From an uncultured Prevotellaceae bacterium (lineage in GTDB: Bacteria; Bacteroidota; Bacteroidia; Bacteroidales; Bacteroidaceae), in contig CACXMM010000017.1 of the NCBI GenBank assembly GCA_902768785.1, positions 23,454-87,453 of the forward strand: DNA of 64,000 bases. The letters run 5' to 3'. Shown piece after piece: positions 1 to 7,149 of this stretch (position 1 is its first letter; each line of letters opens with the position of its first letter). The notes beneath the pieces were generated by a model. It worked only from the letters and a program-made list of their open reading frames with translations. It ran no database searches and was not told the DNA's origin. Position numbers and translations under genes: made by a program.

Positions 1-49
1 TTGAGAAGCGCAGCAGTAACTCTCCGAAAGTCACAATCTTTTTTCCCAT
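1..49 (-). CDS. PfkB-family sugar kinase, N-terminal fragment (KdgK-like)
   Basis: Only the first 16 codons are in the window; the gene runs off the left edge on the minus strand. They read M-G-K-K-I-V-T-F-G-E-L-L-L-R-F-S, the usual opening strand of PfkB-family carbohydrate kinases, and most like 2-keto-3-deoxygluconate kinases, which phosphorylate KDG in uronate breakdown. The ATG follows a purine-rich AAGAAGAT stretch and lies about 25 bases downstream of a full Bacteroidales promoter, which supports the start. The substrate cannot be decided from this fragment; fructokinase or ribokinase relatives are possible. Confidence 0.6.
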   Translation of the reverse strand, partial: MGKKIVTFGELLLRFS

Positions 50-74
50 GATCTTCTTAATGATTAATCGGCGA

Positions 75-105
75 CAAAAGTACGAATAAACGAGCACAAT
101 ACAAA
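75..105 (-). promoter_or_regulatory. Promoter of the sugar kinase gene
   Basis: Read on the minus strand, a -33 TTTG (102-105) is followed after 19 bases by the -7 box TACTTTTG (75-82). This matches the Bacteroidales sigma-ABfr consensus TTTG-N19/20-TAnnTTTG and leaves a leader of about 20-25 bases before the ATG at 49. Confidence 0.7.
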
Positions 106-229
106 GAAAAATTCTTTTTTTCTTTTATTGTCGAGCCTATTTGCGCATTGCAAATCCGACCGAACGGAACATGGAACACAGAGACACAGAGACTCAGAGA
201 TAAATAATCAACACATCAGTTTATGAGGA

Positions 230-274
230 TCGCCTTCGGCGAGAACCATCGGTCACTCAAAGCGAAGCGGAAAG
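230..274. repeat. 45-bp interspersed element, copy 1
   Basis: This element starts with the hairpin TCGCCTTCGGCGA (230-242) and continues through a CGGTCACTCA core. It matches the reverse complement of 5257-5301 at 41 of 45 positions. It lies in the 400-bp gap between the sugar kinase and the phosphohexomutase. The rest of that gap is AT-rich and shows only the kinase promoter and the terminator listed separately. Function is unknown; it resembles a REP-like interspersed palindrome. Confidence 0.7.
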
Positions 275-370
275 AAAAAGGCAAATCCAACATAATCCAA
301 ACAAAAACTAACAAATAATTATTGTAAGAATCTCAAGATCCACTGTTAGGGTGGATGTTTCTTTGTGCAA

Positions 371-402
371 AAGAAAAAGAGGATATGCAAGCATACCCTC
401 TT
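371..402 (-). terminator. Intrinsic terminator after the phosphohexomutase gene
   Basis: On the minus strand the arms AAGAGGGTATG and CATATCCTCTT (one G-U pair) form an 11-bp stem over a 4-base loop, followed by a T-rich tail TTTTCTTTT. It sits about 50 bases past the stop of the minus-strand gene at 450-2198. Confidence 0.75.
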
Positions 403-449
403 AAATCACGTTGCGCATCCTTCCTATAGAAGGAGTCACTCATTCAAGT

Positions 450-2198
450 TTACTCCAGATTCAACGATTTTTTGATCGCTGCGATTTTCTCCTCAGCGGC
501 AGCCATGCAACGCTCATAGCATCCTGCGCACTTGAAGGAAGGATCCTTCACCTCGGTATAGAACTTAATCTTCGGCTCCGTACCAGAAGGACGAACGCTC
601 ACCTTGGTGCCATCCTCACAGAACCACTGGAGCACGTTGCTCGTATCCGGCATGTTGAGTTTCTCGACAGTACCGTCAGCCTTCTTAGCCTCCAGTGTCT
701 TGTAGTCCTTCCAAAGCACTACCTTCGAGCCACCAAGGTCCTTCGGCGGATTGTTACGGAAGTCGGTCATCATCTGCTTGATCTCGTCGGCACCCGTCTT
801 TCCTGGACGAACCACATTGATGGTAGCCTCGCGAGAGAAGCCATACTCAGCATAGATATCCATCAGCAGGTCATAGAGTGTGCGACCATTGTCCTTTGCC
901 CAGGCAGCGATCTCGCAGATCAGACAGATAGAAGCTGGTGAATCCTTGTCACGCACCTTGTCGAACGGCAGGAAGCCAAAGCTCTCCTCACCACCGCCGA
1001 TATACTTCTGCTTACCCTCAGAGATACGGATCTCGTTGGCGATCCACTTGAAGCCGGTATAGCAGTCACGCAGTTCCACCCCATTCTTCTTGGCAATCTC
1101 AGCAATCAGCTCCGTGGTCACGATGGTCTTCACCAGGAACTCGTTACCCTTCAGCTGTCCGAGTTTCTTCTTGTTGGCGATGATATACCAGCAGAACATC
1201 ATACAGGTCTGGTTACCATTCAGGATCTCCCACTCGCCCTTGTTGTTGCGGCAAACGATGGCCAGACGGTCGGCATCGGGGTCGGAAGCGATCACCAGAT
1301 CGGCATTCAGCTTCGTACCGAGTTTCATACCCAGTGTCATCGCCTCGGCATTCTCGGGATTCGGAGAAACCACCGTGGGGAAGTTTCCGTCGATCACCAT
1401 CTGCTCCGGCACCACATGGATATTCTGGAAGCCCCATGAACGGAGAGCCTCAGGAATGATGACACGACCTGTTCCGTGCATCGGTGAATACACGATGTTG
1501 AGGTCTTTCTGGCGCAGGATGACATCCTGGTCAACCATAGCCTCCTTCACAGCCTGCAGGTAATCCCAGTCCATCTCACCACCGATGATCTCGATCAGGT
1601 CCTCGTTCGGCTCGAACTTCACATCCTCGATCTTCACCTTGTTCACCTCATCGATGATACCTTTGTCGTGGGGAGCCAGCACCTGTGCACCATCATCCCA
1701 GTAAGCCTTGTAGCCATTGTACTCCTTCGGGTTGTGTGAAGCGGTGACATTCACACCTGCCTGACAACCGAGCTGACGGATGGCGAATGAGATTTCAGGT
1801 GTAGGACGGAGGCTCTCAAACAGATAAGCCTTGATACCGTTGGCGGAGAAGATGGCAGCCACGGTCTCGGCGAACATCCGTCCGTTGTTACGGCAGTCGT
1901 GTCCCACCACCACGGCGTTCTGCTTGCCAGGGAAAGCTTTGTTGATGTAGTTGGCGAAGCCTTGTGTGGCCATACCCACGATATACTTGTTCATGCGGTT
2001 GGTACCGGCACCCATGATACCACGCAGACCACCCGTACCAAATTCCAGGTTCTGGTAGAATGCATCGATGAGGGCAGTCTTGTCCTCGTTATCGAGCATG
2101 GCCTGTACTTCCTTCCTTGTCTCCTCGTCGAAAGAAGGTGATAACCATTCCTTTGCAACTTGCTCACACTGCTTGATGAGCTCTTCATTATTTGCCAT
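450..2198 (-). CDS. Phosphoglucomutase/phosphomannomutase family enzyme
   Basis: This 582-residue alpha-D-phosphohexomutase interconverts hexose-1- and hexose-6-phosphates in the cytoplasm, feeding glycolysis or sugar-nucleotide synthesis. The catalytic phosphoserine loop TASHNP is at residues 152-157, the Mg-binding loop DPDADR at 306-311, the sugar-binding GGEESFGF loop near 405, and the phosphate-binding RPSGTEPK near the C terminus. The length fits the long PgcA/PGM2-like subgroup rather than the 450-residue bacterial ManB type. The ATG at 2198 lies 40 bases downstream of a consensus promoter. Sequence alone does not settle glucose versus mannose preference. Confidence 0.93.
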   Translation of the reverse strand: MANNEELIKQCEQVAKEWLSPSFDEETRKEVQAMLDNEDKTALIDAFYQNLEFGTGGLRGIMGAGTNRMNKYIVGMATQGFANYINKAFPGKQNAVVVGHDCRNNGRMFAETVAAIFSANGIKAYLFESLRPTPEISFAIRQLGCQAGVNVTASHNPKEYNGYKAYWDDGAQVLAPHDKGIIDEVNKVKIEDVKFEPNEDLIEIIGGEMDWDYLQAVKEAMVDQDVILRQKDLNIVYSPMHGTGRVIIPEALRSWGFQNIHVVPEQMVIDGNFPTVVSPNPENAEAMTLGMKLGTKLNADLVIASDPDADRLAIVCRNNKGEWEILNGNQTCMMFCWYIIANKKKLGQLKGNEFLVKTIVTTELIAEIAKKNGVELRDCYTGFKWIANEIRISEGKQKYIGGGEESFGFLPFDKVRDKDSPASICLICEIAAWAKDNGRTLYDLLMDIYAEYGFSREATINVVRPGKTGADEIKQMMTDFRNNPPKDLGGSKVVLWKDYKTLEAKKADGTVEKLNMPDTSNVLQWFCEDGTKVSVRPSGTEPKIKFYTEVKDPSFKCAGCYERCMAAAEEKIAAIKKSLNLE

Positions 2199-2237
2199 AT
2201 ATTCTCTTTGTTTTAGTTAGTAAATTGATTATGGGTT

Positions 2238-2268
2238 CAAAGATAGTAAAAATCCTCCAAACCGCAAA
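2238..2268 (-). promoter_or_regulatory. Promoter of the phosphohexomutase gene
   Basis: On the minus strand a -33 TTTG (2265-2268), a 19-base spacer and the -7 box TATCTTTG (2238-2245) match the Bacteroidales consensus exactly. Confidence 0.8.
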
Positions 2269-2353
2269 ATAATTTGGATAAAAAATCACTCACAAAGAGA
2301 AGCAATGGAAATATTAACGGGGCGGGGTCCCTGGAAAGGGGGGCGGGGTTAAA

Positions 2354-4666
2354 TCAGAATTTGACTTTCCGCCCGTTTTGTATGTAGATCTGTCCCTTAA
2401 CGGGATGACTTACCCGCTGGCCTTGCAGGTTGTACAGCGGTAATGAATTATCCATTGTCAATTGTCCATTGTCAATTGCCTCAAGGCCCGTGGCAATGCT
2501 GACCCCTGTGGGAACTATCAGTATCGGCCCGTCGTAGATATAGCCGTTGTAATACATCTTCTGTGCCGTTTCATTGTAAGACAAAAAGCCGGGGTTGATA
2601 CCAATATCAGGATCCTGGTATTCACTGTTTATCAAATCAAACTCTCGTGCACCTTCGACAGGAGAGTTCTGAGACAATCCCGGATCAGCTTTCAGTCTTG
2701 AGTTACGAACGTAGACGAAGGTATTGTAGCCACAATAAACGGGATAGCCGGCTTCTACACAGACGTTAGAGTTCAGTAGGTTCAGCTCCTTGAAATCTTC
2801 AAGATAAATACCTTTGTCGTAGGCTTTGATGCCCAGTCGGCTGCCGCTGATAGTGGTGTTGCCATATAATGCCAGTCCGTAGCCCTCACTGTTGACAGCA
2901 TCAATACTCGAGGAGCCTTTGCAGACAATCTTGAAATCAGCCATTCCTTCTAAATTGGGAAGACCGTTGCTGATTCCATCAGAACCACCAGCATCAATAG
3001 TAGCATTGTTCAGCGTCAGCGTATATGTGGCAGGATCATAGCTTGCCGTTCCTGAAGCCACGCTGATGGCATCCTTGTTTGCCGATGTCACTCTGGTACC
3101 GCCTACCCACAACCTGTAGTTCACAGGTTTTGAATCAGGTTCAATCAGCACCTTGCCACAGTATTGCTGGGTGCCGTACCGCATATAATAGCCATCCCAG
3201 TAGTTGAATTTTCCTACATCTCCATAGCTCCACGGTCCTTCGGGGTCAGCGAAGTGGCAATCATTCATATCCATAAACAGTCCTTTAATGGTAACGTAGC
3301 GCCAGTTAAGTGTCTTTGGCTCGCACACAAAGCTATTTATATTTGTGCCATCGATAGAGAGACCGCCATTATTCCCTTCTATTACTTCTTGCGTCGCAGA
3401 GGCATGGAAATCTTTCACGGCAACAGTCAGCTCCTTTCCTTCTTCAATCCATACGGCTGTCGTACCATCCACAGACAGTTTCCCAGTGCCCGTCAACGTG
3501 GTGTTGCCGTTGATCATCAGTGCTATCTCAGAACCATTCAGTTTGCAATCTCCTGTCACAACAATAGTCAGTCCATCGATACCTTGTACGCGCTGTTCTG
3601 CAGAGAGACCGTTGGCGATGCAATAGTCGCCCTGAGCCGTCACTTTAATGGTTGCATTGTTAAGCGTCAGCGTATTGGTTTCAAAGTCATACGACGCGCT
3701 ACCGCTTTCAACGGGCAGCGACATGTAGTTGTAGTCGTTCACCTTGTTACCGCCCACCCATATGTCGACACCTTTCACAGAGAAATAGCCAGGATTCGAC
3801 GGACCACCATCGATACGGGCATACGAGACGTCCACATGATTCTCATCAAATGTAGTTCCCAGTTCACCCTTGATTCTGCTGCAATATCTGAACATGTCTA
3901 TAGATGATACTACTGCCGAGGTGGACCACTTCTCCTCCACGTAAATCTTGGTCAGCTTGTTGCAGTTATAGAACATATAGCTCATGGATGTTACCTTTTC
4001 TGTGTTGAAACTACACAGGTCAAGGCCCATCAGACTCTCGCAGCGACTGAACATGGCGTGCATGGATGTTACCTTCTCCGTGTTGAAGTTGCTCAGGTCA
4101 AGGCTCGTCAACTTGCTGCAGCCATAGAACATATAGTTCATGTCTGTAACCTTATCCGTGTTGAAGCTGCTCAGGTCAAGGCTCGTCAGCTTGCTACAGT
4201 CTTGGAACATACCGTACATGTTGGTTACCTTCTCAGTGTTGAAGCTGCTCAGGACAAGGCTCGTCAGACTCGTACACCCACAGAACATAGCGTACATGTC
4301 AGTTACCTCATCTGTATGGAGGTTAACAATATTTGAGATGGTTTTCAGGTTAGACTGACCGTAGAACCACAAACTGGTGACCGTCGGCTTATACTCCGAA
4401 AACGATTGGGTAAACACCACTGTTTCAAACATCTTTCCGTCTGTATACCATAAGGGGTAGTTAAGTTTGTTGCCAATATATGTGCTGGTGTTCAACGAAT
4501 ACACATCCCCCGACCGCGTACTTCTCTGTGTATCATAATAGAACGTCAGGGTGCCGTTGTCGGCAGAGGTATAGACAGCATAGGCTTCTTTTTCTGCAGC
4601 CATCACTTTCGTGCCTGCAGCAATCGCCACGAGCGCTATCAACATGGTTAAGTATCTCTTCATCAT
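2354..4666 (-). CDS. BspA-like leucine-rich repeat surface protein
   Basis: This is a 770-residue secreted protein. Residues 1-24 are a signal peptide ending near V-M-A-A. From about residue 115 to 260 run five or six 24-residue repeats of the form F-N-T-x-K-V-T-x-M-x-x-M-F-x-x-C-x-x-L-x-x-L-x-L-S, the DUF285/BspA-type LRR. Two copies of a domain beginning (I/L)-W-V-G-G and containing T-L-T-L-N-N-A-T-I follow near 305 and 530. The end carries a tail Y-N-L-Q-G-Q-R-V...I-Y-I-Q-N-G-R-K, seen on many secreted Prevotella proteins. BspA relatives are implicated in adhesion; the ligand here is unknown. A -7 box TATCTTTG lies at 4716-4723. An AT repeat is embedded in the coding sequence near 2446-2480. 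Confidence 0.88.
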   Translation of the reverse strand: MMKRYLTMLIALVAIAAGTKVMAAEKEAYAVYTSADNGTLTFYYDTQRSTRSGDVYSLNTSTYIGNKLNYPLWYTDGKMFETVVFTQSFSEYKPTVTSLWFYGQSNLKTISNIVNLHTDEVTDMYAMFCGCTSLTSLVLSSFNTEKVTNMYGMFQDCSKLTSLDLSSFNTDKVTDMNYMFYGCSKLTSLDLSNFNTEKVTSMHAMFSRCESLMGLDLCSFNTEKVTSMSYMFYNCNKLTKIYVEEKWSTSAVVSSIDMFRYCSRIKGELGTTFDENHVDVSYARIDGGPSNPGYFSVKGVDIWVGGNKVNDYNYMSLPVESGSASYDFETNTLTLNNATIKVTAQGDYCIANGLSAEQRVQGIDGLTIVVTGDCKLNGSEIALMINGNTTLTGTGKLSVDGTTAVWIEEGKELTVAVKDFHASATQEVIEGNNGGLSIDGTNINSFVCEPKTLNWRYVTIKGLFMDMNDCHFADPEGPWSYGDVGKFNYWDGYYMRYGTQQYCGKVLIEPDSKPVNYRLWVGGTRVTSANKDAISVASGTASYDPATYTLTLNNATIDAGGSDGISNGLPNLEGMADFKIVCKGSSSIDAVNSEGYGLALYGNTTISGSRLGIKAYDKGIYLEDFKELNLLNSNVCVEAGYPVYCGYNTFVYVRNSRLKADPGLSQNSPVEGAREFDLINSEYQDPDIGINPGFLSYNETAQKMYYNGYIYDGPILIVPTGVSIATGLEAIDNGQLTMDNSLPLYNLQGQRVSHPVKGQIYIQNGRKVKF
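3975..4320 (-). repeat. In-gene 72-bp repeats coding for LRR units
   Basis: Near-identical 72-bp units, each containing a version of GTTGAAGCTGCTCAGGTCAA on the plus strand, recur about five times. They encode the LRR units of the BspA-like protein. The high nucleotide identity between units suggests recent duplication or gene conversion and makes copy-number change likely. Confidence 0.75.
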
Positions 4667-5023
4667 CTTGTTCTAGTTTTTACGGGTTCAACATTCATGA
4701 TTCCACATTCTGTGGCAAAGATACTACTTATTTTGTTAATTCTCGTTACTCTCCCCTTAAAAAAGCTTAAGACATGGTGTTTTTATGTGTTTTACGTGTC
4801 AGAGTAAACAGAATGGTTACTATCAGCAAATGTCATAGAAACTGACAGTAAGCAGGGTAACACCATTCCTTTGAATAGTCTTTACGTTTTAACTTCGGTT
4901 AACTCAATTCTTGGCCATTTGGGCGAACAACCGACCATTTGGTCGGAAAAACGGCCAAAAATCGCGATTTTGCAAAGTACTGATAATGAGATCGTTAGTA
5001 AAATCAGGCATTTTATAGCTCAC

Positions 5024-5111
5024 GAAAACGGCGTTTTTAGGGGTTGAAAACGGCGTTTTTAGGCTCCAAAACAACGTTTTTAGGTGGTAAAAACACTGTT
5101 TTTGTGAAGCA
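5024..5111. repeat. 22-bp tandem palindromic array A (4 units)
   Basis: Four contiguous units of exactly 22 bp start at 5024, 5046, 5068 and 5090. Each holds an imperfect palindrome of the type AAAAC-GGC-GTTTTT followed by a variable spacer of about 8 bp. The units diverge progressively from first to last. Confidence 0.85.
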
Positions 5112-5256
5112 AAAGGACTATAAAATCTTTTGGGGGGTGCCCTTACGGGCAGAAATCCAACAAAATCTATCCAAAATCTAACATAATCTATCCCCATAAA
5201 AGCAAGTCAATAACACAGGTCCTTGTAAGATTTTGTTTAGATTTTGTTCGATTTTT

Positions 5257-5301
5257 CTCTCCGCTACGCTATGAGTGACCGTTGGTTCTCGCCGAAGGCG
5301 A
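5257..5301. repeat. 45-bp interspersed element, copy 2 (inverted)
   Basis: This is the reverse complement of 230-274 with 4 mismatches in 45 bp, ending in the hairpin TCGCCGAAGGCGA (5289-5301). T-rich sequence resembling the flank of copy 1 adjoins it. Confidence 0.7.
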
Positions 5302-5344
5302 CCCAAAACCACATCTCAAAGTAAGAACCATACATTTTCGAAGA

Positions 5345-5454
5345 GACGTCATCTACGGGTTATTCCGAACGGCATTATCACCCGTTCCGACGTCATCTAT
5401 AGGGGGTAAAGTGACGGCGGAATGACCCGTAGATGACGTCGGAACGATCGTTAG
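5345..5454. repeat. Inverted-repeat block with 44/22-bp spacing
   Basis: A 23-bp arm at 5345-5367 (GACGTCATCTACGGGTTATT plus CCG) matches the reverse complement of 5418-5440 with one mismatch. The sequence 5384-5399 is a perfect 16-bp inverse of 5431-5446. GACGTCATCT starts at 5345 and again at 5389, 44 bp later, and ATGACGTC starts at 5433, again 44 bp later. This suggests a degenerate array in the same 22-bp register as its neighbours. Confidence 0.75.
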
Positions 5455-5473
5455 AAACGTCAGGAACGACAGG

Positions 5474-5605
5474 AAGTAACCTTTACTTACCTTCAAAGTA
5501 ACCTTTACTTGGGATTAAAGTAACCTTTACTTGGGATTAAAGTAACCTTTACTTGCATTCAAACCAGACTTTACTTGCAAACCAAGTAGCCTTTACTTGC
5601 AAACC
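5474..5605. repeat. 22-bp tandem palindromic array B (6 units)
   Basis: Six units start at about 5474, 5495, 5517, 5539, 5561 and 5584, with a spacing of 22 bp except the first (21) and fifth (23). Each carries the palindrome AAGTAA-CC-TTTACTT or a variant, followed by about 6 variable bases. Units 2 and 3 are identical. Confidence 0.88.
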
Positions 5606-5997
5606 AATTTTTTTGGAGACTTTTTGAAAACAACATTTCTTATCAATTATTCTGACAAAATTTGAGAGAAATGGTCGCCTTCGGCGAAGGGAATTGGAAA
5701 GAAATGTGAAGAGAGATGAACATAAGAGAATAATTACTGGTATTTTCGCCTGCGGCGAAGTTTTTATCTGAAACGAATTTGAATAATTTGAAGAGCGCCT
5801 TGAGCGTAAGCGAAAAATAAACCCCACGAATTATAATAATTATATCGCCTATGGCGATTGGATTATTAAAGAAGCCATGCGCCTAATCGTAAATATAATT
5901 ATTCTCATTTGTCTAAAAACATGATACAGTTTGAAAGATTATTTGTACTTTTGCAAACGATTTGATATCATAATGTTTAATTTTCCATTAAAAAGAC

Positions 5998-7083
5998 ATG
6001 AAAAGACAGGTTATCAAAACGGCAACACTTGCCGTAATCATGGCTGTTTTCAGCAGTACGGCAGCCATGGGACAACAAAAGAGTGAGTCACCCGACTGGT
6101 TCAAGGACTTCACCAGTCGCATCACGTTCAACGGCTACGCCCAAGGAGGATGGTCATACCAAGATCCCAACGGCGTAAAAACCAACAGTTATAACCTTAA
6201 GCGCACACTACTATGGGCCAAGGCACGCATCACCGACCGCTGGTCGTTTATGTTCATGCACGACTTCTCCAGTGTGGTTCAGGAATTCTATACCGATTAC
6301 AGAATCTCGAAGAACAATGCCCTGACGTTCCGTCTGGGACAATTCAAGCATTCTTATACCATGGAGAATCCTCTTTCTCCCACCATGCTCGAACTGATTG
6401 ATGTCTATTCGCAAGCTGTATTGTACCTTGCCGGTGAGGGTCCAGATCCTCTAAACGGTGTCAACTACGGTCGAGACATGGGACTGATGGCCTTTGGTGA
6501 TTTAGCCAATGGCGCCTTGCACTATGAGCTCGCCCTGATGAGCGGTCAGGGTATCAACCGCAAGGATCTGAATAATCAGAAAGATTTTATCGCAAAGTTG
6601 GAAGTTCGTCCCATCGACGGTTTCCGTGTGGTTGCCTCCGGTTATCTCGGAACAGGCAACGCCGTGGGAACAGCCAGATGGAATCCAGATATTCAAGTAG
6701 GTGACAACTACAAGCGTAACCGCTATAGTGTCGGTGCGGAGTACAAGACCGCCGCTTACTCCCCAGGACAATACAAAGAGGCGCGCCCCGCCAGTGTCCG
6801 TGCTGAGTGGTTAGGTGGTGAAGACGGAGAGGTAGGCAGTCGTGGCGGATATGTCACCACCTGCATCCCCGTTGTCGATGCCCTCGATGTCGTGGCAAGT
6901 GGAGAGACCTACGACCGTAACACGAAGGTGGACGGATGGGATCAGACGAATCTCACCGTGGGACTCCAATACTGGTTCTACAAGAAATGCCGTCTGCAAC
7001 TGCAGTACACCCGATGCCTGTGCGGCGAGGAGATTGGAAAGGACTACAACTGGCTTCAGGCACAGGTGCAAGTCGCGTTTTAA
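5998..7083 (+). CDS. Phosphate-selective porin O/P family outer-membrane protein
   Basis: This 361-residue protein has a signal peptide (residues 1-25, cut near A-M-G-Q). The mature chain has alternating hydrophobic strands typical of a beta-barrel: an opening F-N-G-Y-A-Q-G-G-W, a central F-R-L-G-Q-F-K-H-S-Y, and the terminal strand Q-A-Q-V-Q-V-A-F ending in Phe, as outer-membrane proteins require. These features match the OprO/OprP family. Such porins pass phosphate or other anions; the substrate here is unproven. A -7 box TACTTTTG is at 5946-5953. A symporter gene follows 66 bp downstream, suggesting cotranscription and a shared nutrient. Confidence 0.85.
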   Translation: MKRQVIKTATLAVIMAVFSSTAAMGQQKSESPDWFKDFTSRITFNGYAQGGWSYQDPNGVKTNSYNLKRTLLWAKARITDRWSFMFMHDFSSVVQEFYTDYRISKNNALTFRLGQFKHSYTMENPLSPTMLELIDVYSQAVLYLAGEGPDPLNGVNYGRDMGLMAFGDLANGALHYELALMSGQGINRKDLNNQKDFIAKLEVRPIDGFRVVASGYLGTGNAVGTARWNPDIQVGDNYKRNRYSVGAEYKTAAYSPGQYKEARPASVRAEWLGGEDGEVGSRGGYVTTCIPVVDALDVVASGETYDRNTKVDGWDQTNLTVGLQYWFYKKCRLQLQYTRCLCGEEIGKDYNWLQAQVQVAF

Positions 7084-7117
7084 GAATAACGGTATAACGA
7101 TATATCGGTATAACGGT

Positions 7118-7149
7118 ATAACGAGATAACGAGATAACGAGATAACGAA
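7118..7149. repeat. Octanucleotide tandem repeat abutting a start codon
   Basis: Four copies of ATAACGAG (the last is ATAACGAA) end immediately before the ATG at 7150. Related ATAACGGT units precede it in the 66-bp spacer between the porin and symporter genes. Confidence 0.85.

Larger units (their letters stand above)
4667..5997. other. Gene-free 1.3 kb region rich in tandem and inverted repeats
   Basis: I see no credible gene here. Two minus-strand reading frames (4904-5197, 5549-5827) run straight through tandem repeats and have no ribosome binding site or family resemblance. In order the region holds: the BspA promoter; a 22-bp array (5024-5111); an interspersed 45-bp element (5257-5301); a large inverted-repeat block (5345-5454); a second 22-bp array (5474-5605); three GC hairpins of the type TCGCC-N3-GGCGA (5675-5687, 5745-5759, 5844-5858); and the -7 box of the porin gene. 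Confidence 0.75.

Noticed and set aside
4904-5197. 97-codon minus-strand open frame in the gene-free region.
   Set aside because: It is read straight through array A, has no ribosome binding site and no family resemblance.
5024-5605. The regular arrays looked at first like a CRISPR locus.
   Set aside because: Units are 22 bp and palindromic with no constant repeat alternating with unique 30-bp spacers, and no cas genes are near.
5549-5827. 92-codon minus-strand open frame.
   Set aside because: It covers array B and two hairpins; the protein is low complexity and unlike any gene.
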